Shown here: in pieces, positions 34,985 to 42,837 of the stretch
Position numbering within the stretch: the first letter of the stretch is position 1
How the letters are laid out: each line of letters starts with the position of its first letter
DNA from: Novosphingobium sp.
GTDB lineage: Bacteria; Pseudomonadota; Alphaproteobacteria; Sphingomonadales; Sphingomonadaceae
Assembly (NCBI RefSeq): GCF_020852455.1
Contig: NZ_JADZAT010000007.1
Location: 1 to 64,000 of the forward strand
Direction of reading: 5' to 3'
Length of the DNA: 64,000 nt
Position numbers and translations under genes: made by a program
The notes under the pieces: model-generated
What the model was told of the DNA's origin: nothing
Databases searched by the model: none
The model's input: only the letters and a program-made list of their open reading frames with translations

Positions 34985-35740
34985 TCAGACCGCGGTCGAT
35001 CCGCCGTCGATCAGCATGGCATGGCCGGTGACGAAGCTGGCCTGATCCGAACAGAGCCAGACCACCGCCGAAGCGATTTCCTCGGGCTTGCCCATCCGGC
35101 CCATCGGGGTGAGCGAATCGAGTACCTTCTTCATCTCCGGGTTGGCGGTCAGCGGCGCGGTCATCGGGGTTTCGATCACCCCAGGGCAAACCGCGTTGAC
35201 CCGGATCCCTTCCTTGGCCCAGCGCAGCGCGCCGTGGCGGGTCAGCCCGATCACCCCGTGCTTGGTGGCGACATAGCCCGGCTGCGCCCCGTTGCCGGTC
35301 ACGCCGTTCATCGACGAGGTGTTCACGATCGCCCCGCCGCCCTGGCGCAGCATCACTTCGCTTTCCTCACGCATGCACAGCATCACCCCGGTCAGGTTGA
35401 CGCTCAGGCTGCGGGCCCAGACTTCGTCCTCGTACTCATTGGCGCCCAGGTTGTTGATCCCGGCGTTGTTGAAAGCATAGTCCAGCCGGCCAAAGTGTTC
35501 TACTGCAGCCGCCACCATCGCCTTGACCTGATCGGGGTTGCTGACATCGCAGGTCTGGAACCGGGCCTTGCCGCCCATCTGGGCGATCAGTTCAACGGTT
35601 TCCTCACCCCCGGCCTGGTTGACGTCGCAGACCAGCACGGCCGCTTCGGACGCAGCAAAGGCCAGGGCCGCCGCGCGGCCGATGCCGCCGCTGGCACCGG
35701 TAACCAGCGCAACCTTGCCGTTCATCCCATAATTGACCAT
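34985..35740 (-). CDS. Classical SDR oxidoreductase
   Basis: SDR of 251 residues: TGASGGIG, NNAG, serine in NTSSMNGVTG and YVATK, with PGVIETPM as substrate loop. ATG at 35740 was preferred over an upstream start at 35788 because AAGGA lies about 8 bases before it and the extra residues (KSNPQGTQIKEKDAV) do not look like an SDR. It is divergent from the OYE operon; the spacer holds GATTTGCG/CGCAAATC. Substrate unknown. Confidence 0.85.
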   Translation of the reverse strand: MVNYGMNGKVALVTGASGGIGRAAALAFAASEAAVLVCDVNQAGGEETVELIAQMGGKARFQTCDVSNPDQVKAMVAAAVEHFGRLDYAFNNAGINNLGANEYEDEVWARSLSVNLTGVMLCMREESEVMLRQGGGAIVNTSSMNGVTGNGAQPGYVATKHGVIGLTRHGALRWAKEGIRVNAVCPGVIETPMTAPLTANPEMKKVLDSLTPMGRMGKPEEIASAVVWLCSDQASFVTGHAMLIDGGSTAV

Positions 35741-35758
35741 CACTGCGTCCTTTTCCTT

Positions 35759-35796
35759 GATTTGCGTACCCTGAGGATTAGACTTCATCGCAAATC
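35759..35796. promoter_or_regulatory. Inverted GATTTGCG ... CGCAAATC pair in a divergent promoter
   Basis: GATTTGCG at 35759-35766 (extended by TA) and its exact reverse complement CGCAAATC at 35789-35796 are 22 bases apart, about two helical turns. They lie between the divergent SDR and OYE genes. This is one of the best copies of the recurring catabolic element. Confidence 0.55.
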
Positions 35797-35830
35797 GTGG
35801 TCAATCGAATAAATTTTGCGGAGGATGCGA

Positions 35831-36904
35831 ATGTTTGAGGCGCTGTTCAGTCCGGTCACCCTGGGGGCGCTGCAATTGCGCAACAAGGTGATCATGGCGC
35901 CGATGACCCGGGATCGGGCCGGACCCGGTGATGTCCCCACCGCCGCGATGGTAGACTATTATCGCCAGCGCGCCAGCGCCGGATTGCTGATCACCGAAGG
36001 CGCCCAGCCCTCGCCCGAAGGCAAGGGCTATTGGCGCACCCCGGGGATCCATTCGCAGCAGCAGGTCGATGGCTGGGCCATGGTGGCCGACGCGGTCCAC
36101 GCCGAAGGGGGACTGATCGCGCTGCAGCTGATGCATTGCGGACGCGTGGTGGTGCCGGCCAATCGCGGCTTTGAGGCCGACGTGATCGCGCCAAGCGCGC
36201 TGCCCTGCCCCGACAAGGTCCCCGGCCCCGACGGCGTGCCAGCCGAATGCGCCAGCCCGCGCGCGATGAGTGCCGACGACATCGAATGGACGCTTGATGT
36301 CTATCGCCAGGCGGCACGCAATGCCCGTGCGGCGGGGATCGACGCGGTCGAACTGCATTGCGCCAGCGGCTATCTGATCAACCAGTTCCTCAATCCGGCC
36401 AGCAACCAGCGCACAGACCAATATGGCGGATCACCCGCTGCCCGCGCCCGGTTTCCGGCCATGGTGGTGCATGCGCTGGCCAAGGCGATCGGCGCGGACC
36501 GGGTCGGAATCCGGATCTCGCCGGGCAACCCCTACAACGCGATGGATCCGGCCAATCCGGCCCCCAGCTTCGCCGCCTTCCTCGATGCGCTGACCGATCT
36601 AGACCTCGCCTGGGTCCACGTGGTCGATATGGGGCTGCCCGATCTCGATGCGCTGGCGCTGGTGCGCGAATATTCTTCGGCTCCGCTGATCGCCAACAAC
36701 ATGCTCAAGGCCGATAGCGCCGAAGCGCTGCTGCAGGCCGGACGCGCCGATGCGGTCTCGTTCGGCCGGGCCTTCATCGCCAATCCCGATCTGGTCGAAC
36801 GGATCCGCAGCGGCGCGGCGCTGGCCAAACCGGATTACGATCTGCTCTACACCGGCGAGGAGCGCGGTTATACCGATTACCCGGCCATGGCCGCAGCCCA
36901 GTGA
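35831..36904 (+). CDS. Old yellow enzyme family NADH:flavin oxidoreductase
   Basis: An FMN-dependent ene-reductase-type protein of 357 residues. It has LFSPVTLGALQLRNKVIMAPMTR at the N-terminus, then the substrate/FMN segments LQLMHCGRV and HCASGYLINQFLNPASNQRTD with QYGGS, and DAVSFGRAFIANPDL near the C-terminus. Family members reduce activated C=C bonds, and some steroid degraders use them on ring double bonds. GGAGG precedes ATG at 35831. The stop overlaps the GTG of the carboxyltransferase gene, so the two are translationally coupled. Confidence 0.9.
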   Translation: MFEALFSPVTLGALQLRNKVIMAPMTRDRAGPGDVPTAAMVDYYRQRASAGLLITEGAQPSPEGKGYWRTPGIHSQQQVDGWAMVADAVHAEGGLIALQLMHCGRVVVPANRGFEADVIAPSALPCPDKVPGPDGVPAECASPRAMSADDIEWTLDVYRQAARNARAAGIDAVELHCASGYLINQFLNPASNQRTDQYGGSPAARARFPAMVVHALAKAIGADRVGIRISPGNPYNAMDPANPAPSFAAFLDALTDLDLAWVHVVDMGLPDLDALALVREYSSAPLIANNMLKADSAEALLQAGRADAVSFGRAFIANPDLVERIRSGAALAKPDYDLLYTGEERGYTDYPAMAAAQ

Positions 36905-38334
36905 GCGACTGGGCGCCGATCCTCGCCGAGCTTGAACGCCGCCGCGCCGCCGGACGGGCGATGGGCGGGGTCGAGCGGCTTGCGGCACAGCACCATGCGG
37001 GCAAGCTCGACGCCCGCCAGCGTGCTGCGGCGCTGTTTGACCTCGGCACTTTCGTTGAACTCGGCACGCTGGCCGGTGCGCCGGGCGATTGCGGCCTGCC
37101 GCCAGCCGCCGATGGGATGATCGCCGGTTCGGGACTGATCAACGGCCGCCCGGCGCTCTGCGGGATTGAGGACTTTACGGTTCTGGCCGGATCGATCGGC
37201 GATGCCGGGGCGAGCAAGCGGAGGCGGCTGACCGACCTTGCCTTGCAGGAACGGCTGCCGCTGGTCTTCATGCTCGAGGGCGCGGGGCACCGGCTGACCA
37301 ACCACCATGCGATCCCGGCACCGGGTGACCTGCAGGGCCTGGCCGACCTTTCGGGCCAGGTGCCGATGGTCTGCCTGGTGCTGGGGCCGAGTGCCGGGCA
37401 TGGCGCGCTGACTGCGCCGCTGTCTGATTTCGTGGTGATGACCCCGGCGGGATCGCTGTTCGTGGCCGGGCCGCCGATCGTCAAGGCCGCCATCGGCGAG
37501 ACTGTGACCAAGGAGCAGCTTGGCGGGCCTGAAGTGCACCTGCAATCCGGCGTGGCGCACAACCTGGCCGAAGACGATGCGGCGGCGATCGCCCTGGCAC
37601 GGCGCTACCTGGGCTATTTCACCGGACCGGGCGAGCCTGAAGGCGAGCGCCTGCTCGATACCGTGCTCGATCTGATCCCGCCCGATCCGCGCGTGCCTTT
37701 CGCGGTGCAGCCGGTGCTTGAGCTGCTGGCCGACAAGGGTTCGCTGCTCGAAGTGCAGCCGCGCTATGGCGGCGCGCTGTGCACCGCGCTGGCGCGGCTG
37801 GGCGGACGCAGCGTTGCGATCATTGCCAGCAATCCCGCAGTCAACGCCGGCTCGATCGACGCCGCCGCCGCGCAAAAGGCCGCGGCCTTCATCACCACCG
37901 CCAGTGCCCATGGTCTGCCCCTGGTGTTCCTGGCGGATACCCCCGGGGTGATGCCCGGAACCGCATCGGAGCGCGCCGGAATGCTGCGCCACGCCGCGCG
38001 GATGTTCGCCGCGCAGCACGCGGCCCGGGTGCCCAAACTGCACGTCACCCTGCGCAAGGCCTTCGGCTTTGGCTCCTCGATCATGGCGATGAACCCGTTC
38101 GACAACCAGACGCTGTCGATCGCCTTCCCGGCAATCAGCCTGGGCGCAATGCCCGCCGCCAGCGGCGCGGCCGCAGCCGGGCTCGACGCCGAGGCCGCCG
38201 CCCGGGCGCTGGCCGAGCAGACCGCCAGCGCATGGAACCTTTCCGGCAAGCTGGCCTACGACGAAGTGATCGACCCGCGCGAGCTGCGCAATGCGCTGCT
38301 GGCGGGTCTGCGGCTAACCACCACAAGGGATTGA
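36901..38334 (+). CDS. Biotin-dependent acyl-CoA carboxyltransferase (beta subunit-like)
   Basis: A 477-residue protein of the acetyl/propionyl-CoA carboxylase carboxyltransferase family. Crotonase-like core segments include LAGSIGDAGASKRRR, LPLVFMLEGAGHRL and PLVFLADTPGVMPGTASERAG, then VTLRKAFGFGSSIMAMNPF. It is shorter than typical PccB (about 510). The substrate is an acyl-CoA that is carboxylated with a biotinylated partner; the only biotin carboxylase and BCCP visible (accC and accB) are some 11-13 kb away and look housekeeping. GTG at 36901 overlaps the OYE stop. With the AtuA-like gene at 42838, a geranyl-CoA-carboxylase-like step is possible; some such enzymes also catalyse decarboxylation. 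Confidence 0.82.
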   Translation: MSDWAPILAELERRRAAGRAMGGVERLAAQHHAGKLDARQRAAALFDLGTFVELGTLAGAPGDCGLPPAADGMIAGSGLINGRPALCGIEDFTVLAGSIGDAGASKRRRLTDLALQERLPLVFMLEGAGHRLTNHHAIPAPGDLQGLADLSGQVPMVCLVLGPSAGHGALTAPLSDFVVMTPAGSLFVAGPPIVKAAIGETVTKEQLGGPEVHLQSGVAHNLAEDDAAAIALARRYLGYFTGPGEPEGERLLDTVLDLIPPDPRVPFAVQPVLELLADKGSLLEVQPRYGGALCTALARLGGRSVAIIASNPAVNAGSIDAAAAQKAAAFITTASAHGLPLVFLADTPGVMPGTASERAGMLRHAARMFAAQHAARVPKLHVTLRKAFGFGSSIMAMNPFDNQTLSIAFPAISLGAMPAASGAAAAGLDAEAAARALAEQTASAWNLSGKLAYDEVIDPRELRNALLAGLRLTTTRD

Positions 38335-38338
38335 AACG

Positions 38339-38875
38339 ATGGGCTATACTCTGCAGCAACTGTCCGACATCGAGGAAATCCGCCAACTCAAGAGCCGCTA
38401 TTTCCGCTGCATCGACACCGGCAACCACAGCGAACTGGCCACCTGCTTCGCCGATGATGTAACGATCGACTATCGCGGCGGCGGCTATCGGGTGCAGGTT
38501 TCGGGCAAGGCCGACATGATCGAATTCATCGCCTCAAGCTTCAATTCGGACGTCGTTGCGATGCACCACGGGCACACCCCCGAAGTGACCTTCGTGGACG
38601 AGAGCACCGCCAAGGGCACCTGGTACCTCGAGGACCGCTTCATCAACCCCGAACGCAACGAGGATACCGTCGGATCGGCGCTCTATTACGACACTTATGT
38701 CCGCACCGCAGATGGCTGGAAAATCCGCCACAGCGAATACGACCGGGTCTATGAACTGGTCTCACCGATCGGCGACAAGGCGGAACTGCGCACGCACATG
38801 TTGGCACGCACCGGACGCCAGAAGGACCAGCGCAGCGACACCACCAAATGGCTGGAATGGTTCGACGAGGCCTAG
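38339..38875 (+). CDS. SnoaL/NTF2-like protein
   Basis: A 178-residue SnoaL-fold protein. The N-terminal LSDIEEIRQLKSRYFRCIDTG helix-turn is followed by CFADDVTIDYRGGGYR and strands ending in YVRTADGWKIRHSEYDRVYE. Its start resembles the protein at 42317 (LEDIEAIRQLKARYLRGCD). AAGGGA precedes ATG at 38339. It is the last gene of the OYE/carboxyltransferase operon. It may bind or isomerise a cyclic intermediate; function unknown. Confidence 0.78.
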   Translation: MGYTLQQLSDIEEIRQLKSRYFRCIDTGNHSELATCFADDVTIDYRGGGYRVQVSGKADMIEFIASSFNSDVVAMHHGHTPEVTFVDESTAKGTWYLEDRFINPERNEDTVGSALYYDTYVRTADGWKIRHSEYDRVYELVSPIGDKAELRTHMLARTGRQKDQRSDTTKWLEWFDEA

Positions 38876-38887
38876 GCGGTAGGCGGC

Positions 38888-39973
38888 CTAGGCCGCCTTG
38901 TCGGCCGCCTTGCGCTTGTCCACCGAGGTGTGGATCCCGTTGACCCGGTCCTGGAATTCCTTCGCCCGGTCGCGCGGGTTGTAGAACTGGCGGTACCAAA
39001 TCCGCTCCTTGTGGAACGGCCCGTCATCGGGCACCTGCAGGATCGTCAGCGCCGGTTCCTTGTGCTGCCACAGCTCAAAATCCTGGGCGAAGGCATCGAG
39101 TGCCACGTCCTGATAGGAACGCGCCATCGACACGCCGGCATCGTCTGCGCGGGCACTGCCGATCTTGACCATCAGCGCATACCAGACCCGCACCACCCCA
39201 TCATCGACGGGCGTGTTGCAGATCATGATCACCGAGGGATGCTGGCCTTCCATGGTCGAAAGCAGGATCCCCGGGCCGGTGTACCAGGTATCGTTGACCA
39301 GCACGTCGGCATCGGTCTGCACCAGGGTGCGGTGCCCGGCACCGAAGCGCTGGCGGATGATGTGCCCGTCAAACTCGTTCTCGAAATAGACGATATCGCG
39401 GCTGCCGTGGACCGGGATGAAGTGCGCCAGGTCGGCCATGTTATCGAGGATTTCCTGCGGATGGATCGGCAGCGTCCCCAGGTGGTCAAGCCGCCAGCGT
39501 ACCCAGCCCTGCTCCTCCAGATCCCATTCGGCGAAGGCCGGCAGGTCGAAATCAGGCGCTCCGCCTTCCATGTCGTGCCACATCCAGATGCAGCCGGCCT
39601 TTTCGACCACCTTGTGCGATTTGACGCAGGCCGCCTTGGGCACCGTGCCGGTGGTCGAATAGGGGATGTCGTCGCACTGGCCATCGGCATTGAAGCGCCA
39701 GCCGTGGCCGGGGCAACGGATCGAATCGCCTTCCATCTGCTCGCCGTCCTTGACGATGTAGCTGGTGGTGTTGCGCGCCAGGTGCACCCGCATGTGCGGG
39801 CAATAGGCATCGAGCAGCACCACGCGCCCGCTCTTGCCGCGATAGAGCACCATTTCCTTGCCGAAAAAGCGCACCGGCTGCGGTTTGGTGGTCACCTCTT
39901 CGGCCACCGCCACCATGAACCAGCCGCGCGGAAAGGCGTATTCGCCAAGCCCGTATTCAGCCGTTGTTGCCAT
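38888..39973 (-). CDS. KshA-like Rieske oxygenase, paralogue 2
   Basis: A 361-residue oxygenase with C58-x-H60 (CPHMRVH), C87-x2-H90 (CPGHGW, with Gly in place of the usual Phe/Tyr) and an iron site D181-x2-H184-x4-H189 in DNMADLAHFIPVHG. The latter is the best match to KshA among the three oxygenases. It starts MATTAEYGLGEYAFPRGWFM, nearly the same as the protein at 30944. It is the third gene of a minus-strand operon with the extradiol dioxygenase and the HsaA-like monooxygenase. A GGGGAGAGGA ribosome site precedes ATG at 39973. Confidence 0.89.
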   Translation of the reverse strand: MATTAEYGLGEYAFPRGWFMVAVAEEVTTKPQPVRFFGKEMVLYRGKSGRVVLLDAYCPHMRVHLARNTTSYIVKDGEQMEGDSIRCPGHGWRFNADGQCDDIPYSTTGTVPKAACVKSHKVVEKAGCIWMWHDMEGGAPDFDLPAFAEWDLEEQGWVRWRLDHLGTLPIHPQEILDNMADLAHFIPVHGSRDIVYFENEFDGHIIRQRFGAGHRTLVQTDADVLVNDTWYTGPGILLSTMEGQHPSVIMICNTPVDDGVVRVWYALMVKIGSARADDAGVSMARSYQDVALDAFAQDFELWQHKEPALTILQVPDDGPFHKERIWYRQFYNPRDRAKEFQDRVNGIHTSVDKRKAADKAA

Positions 39974-39994
39974 TGGTCCTCTCCCCGTAATCGA

Positions 39995-41188
39995 TCAGAT
40001 GAAGTTGTCGGTGTTCTCACCGCCCAGCGTGAAATTGCCGATGTTGCGGCCCACCGCGTTGGGATTATTGGCCACATGGGTGCGGCCGGTGTGAATGTCG
40101 CAGAAGGTCCGCGCGATCACGTTGCCCCGGCTGATCCCGTCGGCCCCGCCCAGATGGTACATCCGCGTGATCAGTTCGCCGCAGCGCCCGGCGATCTGCG
40201 CCGACTGGAAGCGGAAACGCAGCCGGGTTTCGATATCGGCCTGCTGCCCGGCGCGCGCCGCCTCGTTCAGCACCGCGAAGTTGCGGAACAGCACGCATTT
40301 CATCTCGTCGATCGCCGCGGCAACCTCGGCAATCAGCACCTGCACATCGGGATCGCCCGTCGAACTGGCACCGGTGTTGTTGCTCTTGCGCTTGGCGCCA
40401 TTGGCGATGAAGTAATCGAGCGCCCCTTGCAGCGCGCCGATCGAGCTCGATGAAACCGCGCGGACGAAGACCTGCCCGAACGGCAGCTTGTACAGCGGAC
40501 CGGGATTCGACTCTGCCCCCGGATTGGTCGCGGCAAAGCCGTCTTTCGAACGGTGCGTGCGATAGGCCGGAACGAAGGCGTCCTTGACCTCGACATCATG
40601 GCTGCCGGTGCCACCCAGGCCGATCGTGTTCCAGCAGCGATGGACGATGAAGTCCTGCCGCGGGACCAGGAAAGTCACGAAATCGGGCACCCCGGATTCG
40701 GCATCGGGCACCAGCCCGCCCAGGAAGGCCCACTGGCAATGATCGACCCCGCTGGAAAAGCCCCAGCGGCCTGAAATGCGATAGCCGCCCTCAACCCGGG
40801 TGACCTGCGCCTTGGGCATGTAGGAGCTGGAGATCAGCGTCGTCGCGTCATCGGCCCAGACATCGTCCTGCGCCTGGGGTGAGAACAGCGCGAGCTGCCA
40901 GTTGTGCACCGCGACCACGCCCAGCACCCAGGCCGAGCTCATGCAGCCTTCCGCCACCTTCATCTGCACGTCGTAGAATGCCTCGACGTCCATCTCGTAT
41001 CCGCCAAAGCGCTTGGGCTGGAGGATCTTGAAGAACCCGGCGGCCTGGAAATCGGCGATCGTTTCGTCGGGCACCTTGTTGCCGGCTTCGCATGCGTCGG
41101 CCCGGGCGCGCAGGCGCTCAAACATGGCGGCGGCGCGGGCGACCAGCTCTGCGCGGGTCGGAATGGCGACAGTGGTGGCGATGTTCAT
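39995..41188 (-). CDS. HsaA-like flavin-dependent monooxygenase oxygenase component
   Basis: A 397-residue acyl-CoA-dehydrogenase-fold monooxygenase (group D flavin type). The typical segments are SGRWGFSSGVDHCQWAFLGG, the IGLGGTGSHDVEVKDAFVP loop and the C-terminal HLGGADGISRGN. In steroid degraders HsaA hydroxylates the phenolic ring of 3-HSA with reduced flavin from HsaB; no HsaB-type reductase is present here. ATG at 41188 was chosen over a longer frame because GGGAGAGAGAG lies before it and residues then match the family start. It lies between the extradiol dioxygenase and the KshA-like oxygenase in one operon. Confidence 0.87.
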   Translation of the reverse strand: MNIATTVAIPTRAELVARAAAMFERLRARADACEAGNKVPDETIADFQAAGFFKILQPKRFGGYEMDVEAFYDVQMKVAEGCMSSAWVLGVVAVHNWQLALFSPQAQDDVWADDATTLISSSYMPKAQVTRVEGGYRISGRWGFSSGVDHCQWAFLGGLVPDAESGVPDFVTFLVPRQDFIVHRCWNTIGLGGTGSHDVEVKDAFVPAYRTHRSKDGFAATNPGAESNPGPLYKLPFGQVFVRAVSSSSIGALQGALDYFIANGAKRKSNNTGASSTGDPDVQVLIAEVAAAIDEMKCVLFRNFAVLNEAARAGQQADIETRLRFRFQSAQIAGRCGELITRMYHLGGADGISRGNVIARTFCDIHTGRTHVANNPNAVGRNIGNFTLGGENTDNFI

Positions 41189-41205
41189 CTCTCTCTCCCT
41201 GAAGG

Positions 41206-42126
41206 TCAGGCTGCGTCGGCCAGCGCGGCCGCTTCGTCGGCCCCGAAGCCGACACTGAAATCGTGGCCCCACAGGCTCACTGAAGTGCTTTCGAACAGCA
41301 CGTGGTGATCCCAGTCGATGGTCCGCCCGCCGAACCCGTATTCAAGCGCGAAACCGCCGGGGGTCATCATGTAGAAGCTGGTCATGTGATCGTTGGTGTG
41401 CTTGCCCAGCGTCGCCATCAGGCGGGTGCCACTGGCCAGCATCCGGTCATAGGCGCGGCCTACTTCGTCGAGCGTCGGCACTTCGACCATCAGGTGGACG
41501 CAGCCCGAAGGCACCTCGCCCTCGAACAGTGCCAGGCTGTGGTGGCGGCCATTGCCGCAATGCATGAAATCGATCCGCATCTCAGGCCCGCCCGGCCCCA
41601 GCGGGCGGTGGATCAGAATGTCGGACAGGCCAAAGCCCAGCACGTCGATCATGAACTGGCGGGTTTCGGTGATCTTGGGCGCGGGCAGCACCATATGGCC
41701 GTAGCCGAGCTGTCCGGTGACGAAGCCCGGAACCCCGGCGGGCGAAAGGAAGCGATCGAAGGCCGTGGCATAGCCCAGCGCCAGTTCGTGCCGGTTGCCC
41801 GAGGGATCGAGGAACCAGATCATGTCGAACACGTGGCGCAGCGCGATCTCGTCAGCGCTGCCCTGCTGGAAAGCCACACCATGCCCGGCCAGCTCGCGCT
41901 TGGCTTCGGTGAAGTCAGCCTCGGTCGCCACTTCCCAGCCGCTGGCGGCATAGCGATCGGCCTTGCCCGGAACCACAAACAGGCGCCCGGCCCGCTCATC
42001 GATCCTGAGCGCCAGCCCGCCCGGCAGGTCATGCGCGGAAAATCCCGCAACCTGCTCGCCAAAAGTGCGCCAGGCCTCAATATCCGTCGAATCGATTACC
42101 GAATAGGCCAGCGCCGTGATGCGCAT
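41206..42126 (-). CDS. Type I extradiol ring-cleavage dioxygenase (HsaC/BphC-like)
   Basis: A 306-residue, two-domain vicinal-oxygen-chelate dioxygenase. The C-terminal catalytic half has the iron ligands at H144 (GYGHMVL), H195 or H196 (GRHHSLALF) and E262 (FALEYG). It cleaves a catechol meta to the hydroxyls. It is directly upstream of the HsaA-like gene, which would produce such a catechol, so the pair mirrors HsaA/HsaC. ATG at 42126 is the start; an ATG at 42144 would add six residues. The expected C-C hydrolase (HsaD type) is not in the window. Confidence 0.88.
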   Translation of the reverse strand: MRITALAYSVIDSTDIEAWRTFGEQVAGFSAHDLPGGLALRIDERAGRLFVVPGKADRYAASGWEVATEADFTEAKRELAGHGVAFQQGSADEIALRHVFDMIWFLDPSGNRHELALGYATAFDRFLSPAGVPGFVTGQLGYGHMVLPAPKITETRQFMIDVLGFGLSDILIHRPLGPGGPEMRIDFMHCGNGRHHSLALFEGEVPSGCVHLMVEVPTLDEVGRAYDRMLASGTRLMATLGKHTNDHMTSFYMMTPGGFALEYGFGGRTIDWDHHVLFESTSVSLWGHDFSVGFGADEAAALADAA

Positions 42127-42209
42127 TGCCCGCTCCCATCCCATGGCTAGGCCGCAAGCTTCACCATTCGGGCTCCGCGAAACATTGACCTAAATCAATT
42201 GAGCGGACT

Positions 42210-42241
42210 TTTGCGTTGCAAATACACTTTTCAAATACGCA
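42210..42241. promoter_or_regulatory. TTTGCGT and TACGCA elements in a divergent promoter
   Basis: TTTGCGT (42210-42216) and TACGCA (42236-42241) face each other in the 190-base spacer between the extradiol operon and the SnoaL/AtuA operon. Each is flanked by TTGCAAA or CTTTGCA. They fit the recurring element of the catabolic region. Confidence 0.5.
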
Positions 42242-42316
42242 CTTTGCAGCAAATCCTTGCCATCGAGGCTTGATCGGCGTAATTTTCATATCAGACCGAT
42301 GCGCATGGGAGAGCAT

Positions 42317-42832
42317 ATGGAACTGACCCTGGAAAGCCTGGCCGCGCGGATCGCGGCGCTGGAAGACATCGAGGCCATTCGCCAGCTCAAGGCCCGCTAT
42401 CTGCGCGGCTGCGATCTCAAGCAGCCCGATGTGGTGCGCGACACCCTGCTGCCGCGCGGCGCGGTCATTGCCTATGAAGGCTTTCCCGCCTTTGACGATC
42501 GCGAGGGCTTTGTCGAAGTGTTCACCGCGATGGGCTGTCAGCCGGGCGTCCACGATATCCACCACGCGACCAACAGCGAGATTGCCCTGACCGGGCCGGA
42601 CAGCGCGACTGGCAAGTGGAGCCTCAATTTCCGCTCGATCATCATGGCCCAGCGCAGCGTGATCTCGATGGGGGTCGAATATGAAGACCGCTATGTCCGC
42701 CAGGACCGGCGCTGGTGGATCGCCGAAACCCGCTCGCATCGCACCGGCTGCCTGATCGAGACGGTTGACGAAGCCGGCCAGCCGACCGTGGTGGTGATGG
42801 GCGATCCGCCCGCCACTTACGGCGAAGGGTAA
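42317..42832 (+). CDS. SnoaL/NTF2-like protein
   Basis: A 171-residue SnoaL-fold protein: LAARIAALEDIEAIRQLKAR at the N-terminus, LLPRGAVIAYEGFPAFDD and strands up to YEDRYVRQDRRWWIAETRSH. The start ATG at 42317 has GGGAGAG just before it; upstream ATG codons at 42299 and 42305 lack that spacing. It leads an operon with the AtuA-like gene, which begins 5 bases after its stop. Function unknown; isomerase or binding roles are possible. Confidence 0.77.
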   Translation: MELTLESLAARIAALEDIEAIRQLKARYLRGCDLKQPDVVRDTLLPRGAVIAYEGFPAFDDREGFVEVFTAMGCQPGVHDIHHATNSEIALTGPDSATGKWSLNFRSIIMAQRSVISMGVEYEDRYVRQDRRWWIAETRSHRTGCLIETVDEAGQPTVVVMGDPPATYGEG

Positions 42833-42837
42833 CCGGC

